A stretch of 64,000 bases of DNA, taken from the NCBI GenBank assembly GCA_946800325.1, contig CAMPEJ010000010.1:186001-250000 (forward strand). The letters are read 5' to 3'. This stretch comes from Luzula sylvatica (lineage: Eukaryota; Streptophyta; Magnoliopsida; Poales; Juncaceae). The notes beneath the pieces are model-generated. The model was not told the DNA's origin, did no database searches, and saw only the letters and a program-made list of their open reading frames with translations. Positions 13,021 through 25,291 of this stretch are shown piece by piece. Position 1 is the first letter of the stretch, and each line of letters begins with the position of its first letter. The translations under genes were made by a program, and so were the position numbers.

Positions 13021-16000
13021 ATCTTTTACTACATAACTTTTCACCAAATTTCACAAACACTAAGAAAGTTTGTTTTTCGATTCAAAACAAGATTTTAACG
13101 CTTTGAGGAGTTCAAATAACGTGTTTTTAGATCATTTGTATCATATCTTTTAGTACATAACTTTTCACCAAATTTTACAATCACTAAGAAAGTTTGTTTT
13201 TCGATTCAAAACAAGATTTTAACGCTTTGAGGAGTTCAAATAACGTGTTGTTAGATCATTTGTATTGTATCTTTTACTATATTACTTTTTACCAAATTTC
13301 ACAAACAATAAGAAATTTGTTTTTCGATTCAAAACAAGATTTTAACGCATTGAGGAGTTCAAATAACGTGTTTTTAGATCATTTGTATCGTATCTTTTAC
13401 AATATAACTTTTCACCAAATTTCACAAACACTAAGAAAGTTTGTTTTCCGATTCAAAACAAGATTTTAATGCTTTGAGGAGTTCAAATAACAGGTTTTTA
13501 GATCATTTGTATCGTATCTTTTACTACATAACTTTTCACCAAATTTTACAAACACTAAGAAAGTTTGTTTTTCGATTCAAAACAAGATTTTAACGCTTTG
13601 AGTAGTTCAAATAACCTGTTTTTAGATCATTTGTATCGTATCTTTTACTACATAACTTTTCACCAAATTTCACAAACACTAAGAAAGTTTGTTTTCGGAT
13701 TCAAAACAAGATTTTAACACTTGGAGGAGTTCAAATAACGGGTTTTTAGATCATTTGTATCGTATCTTTTACTACATAACTTTTCACCAAATTTCACAAA
13801 CACTAAGAAAGTTTGTTTTGCGATTCAAAACAAGATTTTAACGCTTTGAGGATTTCAAATAACGGGTTTTTAGATCATTTGTATCGTATCTTTTAGTACA
13901 TAACTTTTCACCAAATTTTACAATCACTAGGAAAGTTTGTTTTTCGATTCAAAACAAGATTTTATCGCTTTGAGGAGTTCAAATAACGTGTTGTTAGATC
14001 ATTTGTATCGTATCTTTTACTATATAACTTTTCACCAAATTTCACAAACACTAAGAAATTTGTTTTTCGATTCAAAACAAGATTTTAACGCATTGAGGAG
14101 TTCAAATAACGTGTTTTTAGATCATTTGTATCGTATCTTTTACTATATTACTTTTCACCAAATTTCACAAACACTAAGAAAGTTTGTTTTTCGATTTCAA
14201 ACAAGATTTTAACGCTTTGAGGAGTTCAAATAATGTGTTTTTAGATCATTTGTATCGTAACTTTTACAACATAACTTTTCACCAAATTTCACAAACACTG
14301 AGAAAGTTTGTTTTTCGATTCAAAACAAGATTTTAACTCTTTGAAGAGTTCAAATAACGTGTTTTTAGATCATTTGTATCGTATCTTTTACAACATAACT
14401 TTTCACCAAATTTCACAAACACTGAGAAAGTTTGTTTTTCGATTCAAAACAAGATTTTAACTCTTTGAGGAGTTCAAATAACTTGTTTTTAGATCATTTG
14501 TATCGTATCTTTTACTACATAACTTTTCACCAAATTTTACAAACACTAAGAAAGTATGTTTTTCGATTTCAAAACAAGATTTTAACGCTTTGAGGAGTTC
14601 AAATAACGTGTTTTTATATCATTTGTATCGTATCTTTTAGTACATAACTTTTCACCAAATTCCACAAACACTAAGAAAGTTTGTTTTTCGATTCAAAACA
14701 AGATTTTAACGCTTTGAAGAGTTCAAATAACATGTTTTTAGATCATTTGTATCGTATCTTTTACTACATAACTTTTCACCAAATTTCACAAATACTAAGA
14801 AAGTTTGTTTTCCGATTCAAAACAAGATTTTAACGCTTTAAGGAGTTCAAATAACGGGTTTTTAGATCATTTGTATCGTATCTTTTACTACATAACTTTT
14901 CACCAAATTTCACAAACACTAAGAAAGTTTGTTTTTCGATTCAAAACAAGATTTTAACGCTTTGAGGAGTTCAAATAACGTGTCTTTAGATCATTTGTAT
15001 CATATCTTTTAGTACATAACTTTTCACCAAATTTTACAATCACAAAGAAAGTTTGTTTTTCGATTCAAAACAAGATTTTATCACTTTGAGGAGTTCAAAT
15101 AACGTGTTGTTAGATCATTTGTATCGTATCTTTTACTATATAACTTTTCACCAAATTTCACAAACACTAAGAAATTTGTTTTTCGATTCAAAACAAGATT
15201 TTAACGCATTGAGGAGTTCAAATAACGTGTTTTTAGATCATTTGTATCGTATCTTTTACTATATAACTTTTCACCAAATTTCACAAACACTAAGAAAGTT
15301 TGTTTTTCGATTTCAAACAAGATTTTAACGCTTTGAGGAGTTAAAATAATGTGTTTTTAGATCATTTGTATCGTATCTTTTACAACATAACTTTTCACCA
15401 AATTTCACAAACACTGAGAAAGTTTGTTTTTCGATTCAAAACAAGATTTTAACTCATTGAGGAGTTCAAATAACGTGTTTTTAGATTATTTGTATCGTAT
15501 CTTTTACTACATAACTTTTCACCAAATTTTACAAACACTTAGAAAGTTTGTTTTTCGATTCAAAACAAGATTTTAACGCTTTGAGTAGTTCAAATAACCT
15601 GTTTTTAGATCATTCGTATCGTATCTTTTACTACATAACTTTTCACCAAATTTTACAAACACTAAGAAAGTTTGTTTTTCGATTTCAAAACAAGATTTTA
15701 ACGCTTTGAGGAGTTCAAATAACGTGTTTTTATATCATTTGTATCGTATCTTTTAGTACATAACTTTTCACCAAATATCACAAACACTAAGAAAGTTTGT
15801 TTTTCGATTCAAAACAAGATTTTAAAGCTTTGAGGAGTTCAACTAACATGTTTTTAAATCATTTGTATCGTATCTTTTACTACATAACTTTTCACCAAAT
15901 TTTTCAAACACTAAGAAAGTTTATTTTTCGATTCCAAACAAGATTTTAACGCTTTGAGGAGTTCAAATAATGTGTTTTTAGATCATTTGTATCGTATCTT

Positions 16001-16615
16001 TTACAACATAACTTTTCACCAAATTTCACAAACACTGAGAAAGTTTGTTTTTCGATTCAAAACAAGATTTTAACGCTTTGAGGAGTTCAAATAACATGTT
16101 TTTAGATCATTTGTATCGTATCTTTTACTACATAACTTTTCACCAAATTTCACAAACACTAAGAAAGATTGTTTTTCGATTCAAAACAAAATTTTAACGC
16201 TTTGAGGAGTTCAAATAACGTGTTTTTAGGTCATTTGTATCGTATCTTTTAGTACATAACTTTTCACCAAATTTTACAATCACTAAGAAAGTTTGTTTTT
16301 CGATTCAAAACAAGATTTTAACGCTTTGAGTAGTTCAAATTACCTGTTTTTAGATCATTTGTATCGTATCTTTTACTACATAACTTTTCACCAAATTTCA
16401 CAAACACTAAGAAAGTTTGTTTTTCGATTCATAACAAGATTTTAACGCTTTGAGTAGTTCAAATAACCAGTTTTTAGATTATTTGTATCGTATCTTTTAC
16501 TACATAACTTTTCACCAAATTTCACAAACACTAAGAAAGTTTGTTTTCCGATTCAAAACAAGATTTTAACGCTTTGAGGAGTTCAAATAACGGGTTTTTA
16601 GATCATTTGTATCGT
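13021..16615 (+). repeat. Higher-order repeat unit A5, 29 monomers (3,595 bp)
   Basis: Copy of unit A4 with a clean loss of 373 bp (three monomers, one of them the 125-bp class). Left of about 16,038 the offset to unit A4 is 3,968; right of about 16,073 it is 3,595. The break falls inside the stretch common to nearly all monomers, as unequal crossing-over in register would give. Confidence 0.9.
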
Positions 16616-19600
16616 ATCTTTTACTACATAACTTTTCACCAAATTTCACAAACACTAAGAAAGTTTGTTTTTCGATTCAAAACAAGATTTTAACGCTTTG
16701 AGGAGTTCAAATAACGTGTTTTTAGATCATTTGTATCATATCTTTTAGTACATAACTTTTCACCAAATTTTACAATCACTAAGAAAGTTTGTTTTTCGAT
16801 TCAAAACAAGATTTTAACGCTTTGAGGAGTTCAAATAACGTGTTGTTAGATCATTTGTATTGTATCTTTTACTATATTACTTTTTACCAAATTTCACAAA
16901 CAATAAGAAATTTGTTTTTCGATTCAAAACAAGATTTTAACGCATTGAGGAGTTCAAATAACGTGTTTTTAGATCATTTGTATCGTATCTTTTACAATAT
17001 AACTTTTCACCAAATTTCACAAACACTAAGAAAGTTTGTTTTCCGATTCAAAACAAGATTTTAATGCTTTGAGGAGTTCAAATAACAGGTTTTTAGATCA
17101 TTTGTATCGTATCTTTTACTACATAACTTTTCACCAAATTTTACAAACACTAAGAAAGTTTGTTTTTCGATTCAAAACAAGATTTTAACGCTTTGAGTAG
17201 TTCAAATAACCTGTTTTTAGATCATTTGTATCGTATCTTTTACTACATAACTTTTCACCAAATTTCACAAACACTAAGAAAGTTTGTTTTCGGATTCAAA
17301 ACAAGATTTTAACACTTGGAGGAGTTCAAATAACGGGTTTTTAGATCATTTGTATCGTATCTTTTACTACATAACTTTTCACCAAATTTCACAAACACTA
17401 AGAAAGTTTGTTTTGCGATTCAAAACAAGATTTTAACGCTTTGAGGAGTTCAAATAACGGGTTTTTAGATCATTTGTATCGTATCTTTTAGTACATAACT
17501 TTTCACCAAATTTTACAATCACTAGGAAAGTTTGTTTTTCGATTCAAAACAAGATTTTATCGCTTTGAGGAGTTCAAATAACGTGTTGTTAGATCATTTG
17601 TATCGTATCTTTTACTATATAACTTTTCACCAAATTTCACAAACACTAAGAAATTTGTTTTTCGATTCAAAACAAGATTTTAACGCATTGAGGAGTTCAA
17701 ATAACGTGTTTTTAGATCATTTGTATCGTATCTTTTACTATATTACTTTTCACCAAATTTCACAAACACTAAGAAAGTTTGTTTTTCGATTTCAAACAAG
17801 ATTTTAACGCTTTGAAGAGTTCAAATAATGTGTTTTTAGATCATTTGTATCGTATCTTTTACAACATAACTTTTCACCAAATTTCACAAACACTGAGAAA
17901 GTTTGTTTTTCGATTCAAAACAAGATTTTAACTCTTTGAAGAGTTCAAATAACGTGTTTTTAGATCATTTGTATCGTATCTTTTACAACATAACTTTTCA
18001 CCAAATTTCACAAACACTGAGAAAGTTTGTTTTTCGATTCAAAACAAGATTTTAACTCTTTGAGGAGTTCAAATAACTTGTTTTTAGATCATTTGTATCG
18101 TATCTTTTACTACATAACTTTTCACCAAATTTTACAAACACTAAGAAAGTATGTTTTTCGATTTCAAAACAAGATTTTAACGCTTTGAGGAGTTCAAATA
18201 ACGTGTTTTTATATCATTTGTATCGTATCTTTTAGTACATAACTTTTCACCAAATTCCACAAACACTAAGAAAGTTTGTTTTTCGATTCAAAACAAGATT
18301 TTAACGCTTTGAAGAGTTCAAATAACATGTTTTTAGATCATTTGTATCGTATCTTTTACTACATAACTTTTCACCAAATTTCACAAATACTAAGAAAGTT
18401 TGTTTTCCGATTCAAAACAAGATTTTAACGCTTTAAGGAGTTCAAATAACGGGTTTTTAGATCATTTGTATCGTATCTTTTACTACATAACTTTTCACCA
18501 AATTTCACAAACACTAAGAAAGTTTGTTTTTCGATTCAAAACAAGATTTTAACGCTTTGAGGAGTTCAAATAACGTGTTTTTAGATCATTTGTATCATAT
18601 CTTTTAGTACATAACTTTTCACCAAATTTTACAATCACTAAGAAAGTTTGTTTTTCGATTCAAAACAAGATTTAATCACTTTGAGGAGTTCAAATAACGT
18701 GTTGTTAGATCATTTGTATCGTATCTTTTACTATATAACTTTTCACCAAATTTCACAAACACTAAGAAATTTGTTTTTCGATTCAAAACAAGATTTTAAC
18801 GCATTGAGGAGTTCAAATAACGTGTTTTTAGATCATTTGTATCGTATCTTTTACTATATAACTTTTCACCAAATTTCACAAACACTAAGAAAGTTTGTTT
18901 TTCGATTTCAAACAAGATTTTAACGCTTTGAGGAGTTCAAATAATGTGTTTTTAGATCATTTGTATCGTATCTTTTACAACATAACTTTTCACCAAATTT
19001 CACAAACACTGAGAAAGTTTGTTTTTCGATTCAAAACAAGATTTTAACTCATTGAGGAGTTCAAATAACGTGTTTTTAGATTATTTGTATCGTATCTTTT
19101 ACTACATAACTTTTCACCAAATTTTACAAACACTTAGAAAGTTTGTTTTTCGATTCAAAACAAGATTTTAACGCTTTGAGTAGTTCAAATAACCTGTTTT
19201 TAGATCATTCGTATCGTATCTTTTACTACATAACTTTTCACCAAATTTTACAAACACTAAGAAAGTTTGTTTTTCGATTTCAAAACAAGATTTTAACGCT
19301 TTGAGGAGTTCAAATAACGTGTTTTTATATCATTTGTATCGTATCTTTTAGTACATAACTTTTCACCAAATATCACAAACACTAAGAAAGTTTGTTTTTC
19401 GATTCAAAACAAGATTTTAAAGCTTTGAGGAGTTCAACTAACATGTTTTTAAATCATTTGTATCGTATCTTTTACTACATAACTTTTCACCAAATTTTTC
19501 AAACACTAAGAAAGTTTATTTTTCGATTCCAAACAAGATTTTAACGCTTTGAGGAGTTCAAATAATGTGTTTTTAGATCATTTGTATCGTATCTTTTACA

Positions 19601-22072
19601 ACATAACTTTTCACCAAATTTCACAAACACTGAGAAAGTTTGTTTTTCGATTCAAAACAAGATTTTAACTCTTTGAGGAGTTCAAATAACGTGTTTTTAG
19701 ATTATTTGTATCGTATCTTTTACTACATAACTTTTCACCAAATTTTACAAACACTTAGAAAGTTTGTTTTTCGATTCAAAACAAGATTTTAACGCTTTGA
19801 GTAGTTCAAATAACCTGTTTTTAGATCATTTGTATCGTATCTTTTACTATATAACTTTTCACCAAATTTCACAAACACTAAGAAAGTTTGTTTTTCGATT
19901 TCAAAACAAGATTTTAACGCTTTGAGGAGTTCAAATAACGTGTTTTTAGATCATTTGTATCGTATCTTTTAGTACATAACTTTTCACCAAATTTCACAAA
20001 CACTAAGAAAGTTTGTTTTTCGATTCAAAACAAGATTTTAACGCTTTGAGGAGTTCAAATAACATGTTTTTAGATCATTTGTATCGTATCTTTTAGTACA
20101 TAACTTTTCACCAAATTTTACAATCACTAAGAAAGTTTGTTTTTCGATTCAAAACAAGATTTTATCACTTTGAGGAGTTCAAATAACGTGTTGTTAGATC
20201 ATTTGTATCGTATCTTTTACTATATAACTTTTCACCAAATTTCACAAACACTAAGAAATTTGTTTTTCGATTCAAAACAAGATTTTAACGCATTGAGGAG
20301 TTCAAATAACGTGTTTTTAGATCATTTGTATCGTATCTTTTACTATATAACTTTTCACCAAATTTCACAAACACTAAGAAAGTTTGTTTTTCGATTTCAA
20401 ACAAGATTTTAACGCTTTGAGGAGTTCAAATAATGTGTTTTTAGATCATTTGTATCGTATCTTTTACAACATAACTTTTCACCAAATTTCACAAACACTG
20501 AGAAAGTTTGTTTTTCGATTCAAAACAAGATTTTAACTCATTGAGGAGTTCAAATAAGGTGTTTTTAGATTATTTGTATCGTATCTTTTACTACATAACT
20601 TTTCACCAAATTTTACAAACACTTAGAAAGTTTGTTTTTCGATTCAAAACAAGATTTTAACGCTTTGAGTAGTTCAAATAACCTGTTTTTAGATCATTCG
20701 TATCGTATCTTTTACTACATAACTTTTCACCAAATTTTACAAACACTAAGAAAGTTTGTTTTTCGATTTCAAAACAAGATTTTAACGCTTTGAGGAGTTC
20801 AAATAACGTGTTTTTATATCATTTGTATCGTATCTTTTAGTACATAACTTTTCACCAAATATCACAAACACTAAGAAAGTTTGTTTTTCGATTCAAAACA
20901 AGATTTTAAAGCTTTGAGGAGTTCAACTAACATGTTTTTAAATCATTTGTATCGTATCTTTTACTACATAACTTTTCACCAAATTTTTCAAACACTAAGA
21001 AAGTTTATTTTTCGATTCCAAACAAGATTTTAACGCTTTGAGGAGGTCAAATAATGTGTTTTTAGATCATTTGTATCGTATCTTTTACAACATAACTTTT
21101 CACCAAATTTCACAAACACTGAGAAAGTTTGTTTTTCGATTCAAAACAAGATTTTAACTCTTTGAGGAGTTCAAATAACGTGTTTTTAGATTATTTGTAT
21201 CGTATCTTTTACTACATAACTTTTCACCAAATTTTACAAACACTTAGAAAGTTTGTTTTTCGATTCAAAACAAGATTTTAACGCTTTGAGTAGTTCAAAT
21301 AACCTGTTTTTAGATCATTTGTATCGTATCTTTTACTATATAACTTTTCACCAAATTTCACAAACACTAAGAAAGTTTGTTTTTCGATTTCAAAACAAGA
21401 TTTTAACGCTTTGAGGAGTTCAAATAACGTGTTTTTAGATCATTTGTATCGTATCTTTTAGTACATAACTTTTCACCAAATTTCACAAACACTAAGAAAG
21501 TTTGTTTTTCGATTCAAAACAAGATTTTAACGCTTTGAGGAGTTCAAATAACATGTTTTTAGATCATTTGTATCGTATCTTTTACTACATAACTTTTCAC
21601 CAAATTTCACAAACACTAAGAAAGTTTGTTTTTCGATTCAAAACAAAATTTTAACGCTTTGAGGAGTTCAAATAACGTGTTTTTAGGTCATTTGTATCGT
21701 ATCTTTTAGTACATAACTTTTCACCAAATTTTACAATCACTAAGAAAGTTTGTTTTTCGATTCAAAACAAGATTTTAACGCTTTGAGTAGTTCAAATTAC
21801 CTGTTTTTAGACTATTTTTATCGTATCTTTTACTACATAACTTTTCACCAAATTTCACAAACACTAAGAAAGTTTGTTTTTCGATTCATAACAAGATTTT
21901 AACGCTTTGAGTAGTTCAAATAACCTGTTTTTAGATTATTTGTATCGTATCTTTTACTACATAACTTTTCACCAAATTTCAAAAACACTAAGAAAGTTTG
22001 TTTTCCGATTCAAAACAAGATTTTAACGCTTTGAGGAGTTCAAATAACGGGTTTTTAGATCATTTGTATCGT
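16616..22072 (+). repeat. Higher-order repeat block A6, 44 monomers (5,457 bp)
   Basis: Starts like unit A5 but contains an internal tandem duplication of 1,489 bp (12 monomers): 18,599-20,087 is repeated at 20,088 to about 21,576 with the same order of variants, including the ATATCAC and CAACTAACATG monomers. Small differences mark the copies, such as GATTTAATCAC near 18,671 and AATAAGGTG near 20,556. After the duplication the block returns to the shared end sequence. Confidence 0.85.
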
Positions 22073-24084
22073 ATCTTTTACTACATAACTTTTCACCAAA
22101 TTTCACAAACACTAAGAAAGTTTGTTTTTCGATTCAAAACAAGATTTTAACGCTTTGAGGAGTTCAAATAACGTGTTTTTAGATCATTTGTATCATATCT
22201 TTTAGTACATAACTTTTCACCAAATTTTACAATCACTAAGAAAGTTTGTTTTTCGATTCAAAACAAGATTTTAACGCTTTGAGGAGTTCAAATAACGTGT
22301 TGTTAGATCATTTGTATTGTATCTTTTACTATATTACTTTTTACCAAATTTCACAAACACTAAGAAATTTGTTTTTCGATTCAAAACAAGATTTTAACGC
22401 ATTGAGGAGTTCAAATAACGTGTTTTTAGATCATTTGTATCGTATCTTTTACTATATAACTTTTCACCAAATTTCACAAACACTAAGAAAGTTTGTTTTC
22501 CGATTCAAAACAAGATTTTAACGCTTTGAGGAGTTCAAATAACGGGTTTTTAGATCATTTGTATCGTATCTTTTACTACATAACTTTTCACCAAATTTTA
22601 CAAACACTAAGAAAGTTTGTTTTTCGATTCAAAACAAGATTTTAACGCTTTGAGTAGTTCAAATAACCTGTTTTTAGATCATTTGTATCGTATCTTTTAC
22701 TACATAACTTTTCACCAAATTTCACAAACACTAAGAAAGTTTGTTTTCGGATTCAAAACAAGATTTTAACGCTTGGAGGAGTTCAAATAACGGGGTTTTA
22801 GATCATTTGTATCGTATCTTTTACTACATAACTTTTCACCAAATTTCACAAACACTAAGAAAGTTTGTTTTCCGATTCAAAACTAGATTTTAACGCTTTG
22901 AGGAGTTCAAATAACGGGTTTTTAGATCATTAGTATCGTATCTTTTAGTACATAACTTTTCACCAAATTTTACAATCACTAGGAAAGTTTGTTTTTCGAT
23001 TCAAAACAAGATTTTATCGCTTTGAGGAGTTCAAATAACGTGTTGTTAGATCATTTGTATCGTATCTTTTACTATATAACTTTTCACCAAATTTCACAAA
23101 CACTAAGAAATTTGTTTTTCGATTCAAAACAAGATTTTAACGCTTTGAGTAGTTCAAATAACCTGTTTTTAGATCATTCGTATCGTATCTTTTACTACAT
23201 AACTTTTCACCAAATTTTACAAACACTAAGAAAGTTTGTTTTTCGATTTCAAAACAAGATTTTAACGCTTTGAGGAGTTCAAATAACGTGTTTTTATATC
23301 ATTTGTATCGTATCTTTTAGTACATAACTTTTCACCAAATATCACAAACACTAAGAAAGTTTGTTTTTCGATTCAAAACAAGATTTTAAAGCTTTGAGGA
23401 GTTCAACTAACATGTTTTTAAATCATTTGTATCGTATCTTTTACTACATAACTTTTCACCAAATTTTTCAAACACTAAGAAAGTTTATTTTTCGATTCCA
23501 AACAAGATTTTAACGCTTTGAGGAGTTCAAATAATGTGTTTTTAGATCATTTGTATCGTATCTTTTACAACATAACTTTTCACCAAATTTCACAAACACT
23601 GAGAAAGTTTGTTTTTCGAATCAAACCAAGATTTTAACTCTTTGAGGAGTTCAAATAACGTGTTTTTAGATTATTTGTATCGTATCTTTTACTACATAAC
23701 TTTTCACCAAATTTTACAAACACTTAGAAAGTTTGTTTTTCGATTCAAAACAAGATTTTAACGCTTTGAGTAGTTCAAATAACCTGTTTTTAGATCATTT
23801 GTATCGTATCTTTTACTACATAACTTTTCACCAAATTTCACAAACACTAAGAAAGTTTGTTTTTCGATTCAAAACAAAATTTTAACGCTTTGAGGAGTTC
23901 AAATAACGTGTTTTTAGGTCATTTGTATCATATCTTTTAGTACATAACTTTTCACCAAATTTTACAATCACTAAGAAAGTTTGTTTTTCGATTCAAAACA
24001 AGATTTTAACGCTTTGAGTAGTTCAAATTACCTGTTTTTAGATCATTTTTATCGTATCTTTTACTACATAACTTTTCACCAAAT

Positions 24085-24089
24085 TTCAC
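24085..24089. repeat. Target-site duplication, left copy (TTCAC)
   Basis: TTCAC lies directly before the TGATGAGC start of the insertion and is repeated directly after its CATCA end at 25,670-25,674. In uninterrupted monomers the motif occurs once, in AAATTTCACAAACAC. A 5-bp duplication is what plant Ty1/copia and Ty3/gypsy integrases generate. Confidence 0.95.
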
Positions 24090-24097
24090 TGATGAGC

Positions 24098-24136
24098 GGG
24101 TTTTTGGCGTGTAAAATATCGTTGTGGTAAAAACCC
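24098..24136. repeat. Subterminal inverted repeat near the LTR end
   Basis: GGGTTTTT (24,098-24,105) and AAAAACCC (24,129-24,136) are perfect 8-bp inverted arms around a 23-bp spacer, starting 8 bp inside the element. This could form a hairpin at one terminus of the LTR. No role is shown by the sequence. Confidence 0.7.
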
Positions 24137-24268
24137 CGAACAATCAACAAAATTTGTAATCTAAGTTTGTACAGTGGCAAATGTATAGATTCGTTCCACG
24201 GGGAGCAATTGCGTCAAAATTTGGATCAAAATGGATGAGAAATAACGAAGAAAATTCACAGAAGATAG

Positions 24269-24608
24269 TCCGTTACAACGGAAGTAAGTTCCGTTACAAC
24301 GGACTTGAGTGAAAATTCTGGCGCTAAGTGTGAGATGAACGTCCGTTACAACGGATGAAACTACGTTATAACGCACTAAACTGGTCCGTTATAACGAACA
24401 GTGGTTGCGTTGCAACGGATTGGTTAATCCGTTACAACGGACCCTTATGTCCGTTATAACGCACTTGTATTGAGCCTCTTGCGTGAAAATCCTCACTAGT
24501 CCGTTACAACGGACATGTATGTGCGTTACAACGGAAGTATAACCAACTGAATATTAAAGGACCAACCGTCCAGTCCGTTGTAACGCAAATTGTGTCCGTT
24601 ATAACGGA
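24269..24608. promoter_or_regulatory. Array of twelve palindromic TCCGTT-NN-AACGGA boxes
   Basis: Twelve copies of a 14-bp palindrome start at 24,269, 24,290, 24,342, 24,362, 24,385, 24,406, 24,428, 24,450, 24,500, 24,522, 24,574 and 24,595. The best form is TCCGTTACAACGGA; the centre varies (AC, AT, GC, GT) and the outer bases vary slightly (TGCGTT, AACGCA, one TACGTT). The sequences between boxes are unrelated to each other. Each arm contains CCGTT/AACGG, which fits the plant MYB recognition type CNGTTR and the AACGG core of the mitosis-specific activator element bound by three-repeat MYB factors. A binding-site array is my inference. If the LTR is transcribed on the minus strand, the boxes lie in the transcribed R-U5 part and might act as RNA hairpins instead. 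Confidence 0.75.
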
Positions 24609-24840
24609 AGTAGTTCTGGAATTAAGTTTGAGATTTGAATTGGGAGCAGTTTGATGGTTTGTTTTGGGATTGAATTAATGGAAATTTGAACTAAGTTTAA
24701 GGCAGAAATTGAGAGCAAAAGATCAAGTGAAAGAACAAGTTTAGAACAAAGATTTGATTCAAGTAAACAAGAAACTAAAGATTCATTAAACCGAGAATTC
24801 TTTACACAACAAAATCCAATCAAACAACAATTAATCAAGT
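24609..24840. other. Unassigned purine-rich LTR segment
   Basis: Between the palindrome array and the direct-repeat segment lies sequence rich in A and G on the plus strand (T and C on the minus strand), with many short AAG/TTTGAAT-like words. There is no palindrome box, no obvious open frame with domain features and no strong promoter motif. Its strand bias resembles an untranslated leader or intron-like tract if read on the minus strand. I can say no more than that it belongs to the LTR. Confidence 0.5.
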
Positions 24841-24950
24841 AATTTGAAAAGGAGTACACCTAGTTGAGAAAGCCTCGAAGTGAAACTCCTTGTCTCCTTG
24901 CCTCGTACCGAAAAATCCTTGCTCCTTGTCTCGAGAGTGATGGATTGTAC

Positions 24951-25114
24951 CGAAGGGATGAAGCTCCCTTGTCTCGGATCGCAATCACCTCGAAGAAACT
25001 TGAATCGAGTCACGGCACTTCTTCTCAAATCCACCGTAGGGAATAGCTCCTTGTCACGGCCCGATCTTCGAAGGATGAGAAGGATTTGTCGAAGGGATGA
25101 GCTCCCTTGTCTCG
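24951..25114. repeat. Pair of hairpin-forming direct repeats inside the LTR
   Basis: A 26-bp segment at 24,951-24,976 recurs at 25,090-25,114 with a single one-base gap. Both read CGAAGGGATGA, then AGCTCCC, then TTGTCTCG. In each, AAGGGA and TCCCTT form 6-bp inverted arms (24,953-24,958 with 24,965-24,970; 25,092-25,097 with 25,103-25,108). Shorter relatives (CCTTGTCTC, CTTGCCTCG, CTCCTTGTCACGG) are scattered from 24,888 to 25,060, suggesting an old internal duplication of a roughly 140-bp segment. Confidence 0.75.
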
Positions 25115-25184
25115 ACTAGTCCTTGAGAGATTTTTTCTTGATTGATCTTGAAGTATCTTGAAGGATCTTGATTGTGCTTGGAAA

Positions 25185-25204
25185 AGAGAGAGGGAGAGAG
25201 AGAG
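25185..25204 (-). promoter_or_regulatory. GA/CT tract, candidate pyrimidine-rich leader
   Basis: A nearly pure GA tract on the plus strand reads as CTCTCTC...CCCTCTCTCT on the minus strand. It begins 47 bp beyond the TATAAATA motif in minus-strand direction. CT-rich leaders just after the start site are common in plant transcripts, so this supports minus-strand transcription of the LTR. It could equally be an ordinary microsatellite. Confidence 0.5.
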
Positions 25205-25229
25205 TAAAAAGGGTAAAAAGAGTGTTCCA

Positions 25230-25291
25230 AACTCGTGGCCCTTGTGGTCATATTTATAGCACTCACGGAGTCTTCTTATTGGCCACGAGTT
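25230..25291. repeat. 11-bp inverted repeat bracketing the TATA motif
   Basis: AACTCGTGGCC (25,230-25,240) and GGCCACGAGTT (25,281-25,291) are perfect inverted arms with 40 bp between them. The spacer contains the TATA motif at 25,251-25,258. The arms are much more G+C-rich than their surroundings. They could be paired binding sites or the stem of a hairpin close to the transcript start. Confidence 0.8.
25251..25258 (-). promoter_or_regulatory. Candidate LTR TATA box (TATAAATA)
   Basis: On the minus strand this reads CTATAAATA, very close to the plant TATA consensus. A start site about 30 bp away would fall near 25,220, just before the CT-rich tract. In that reading U3 spans about 25,669 to 25,225 and R plus U5 the remaining 1.1 kb. 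Plus-strand use (TATTTATAG) is the alternative and would be supported by the AATAAA at 25,587. Confidence 0.55.

Larger units (their letters stand above)
1..24089 (+). repeat. Satellite array, left arm (~124-bp monomer)
   Basis: About 194 head-to-tail copies of one AT-rich monomer, all in the same orientation, with no other sequence between them. In the phase used here each copy begins ATCTTTTA and ends TGTATCGT. Neighbouring monomers differ at a limited set of positions (ACTACAT, ACTATAT, AGTACAT or ACAACAT near the start; CACTAAG, CACTGAG, CACTTAG or TCACTAGG in the middle; AACGTG, AACGGG, AACCTG, AACATG or AATGTG near the end). These variants recur in fixed order, so the array is organised in higher-order repeats. 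Nothing resembling a gene, promoter or RNA gene lies in it. This is a structural or heterochromatic satellite; a centromeric role is possible but inferred only from the class of DNA. Confidence 0.98.

Noticed and set aside
1..24089. CRISPR-like array
   Set aside because: There are no unique spacers. The whole 124 bp repeats head-to-tail, unlike short repeats with variable spacers.
24269..24608. Palindrome array as a replication origin iteron cluster or bacterial operator
   Set aside because: The boxes lie within a retrotransposon LTR embedded in eukaryotic satellite DNA, so bacterial replicon explanations do not fit.
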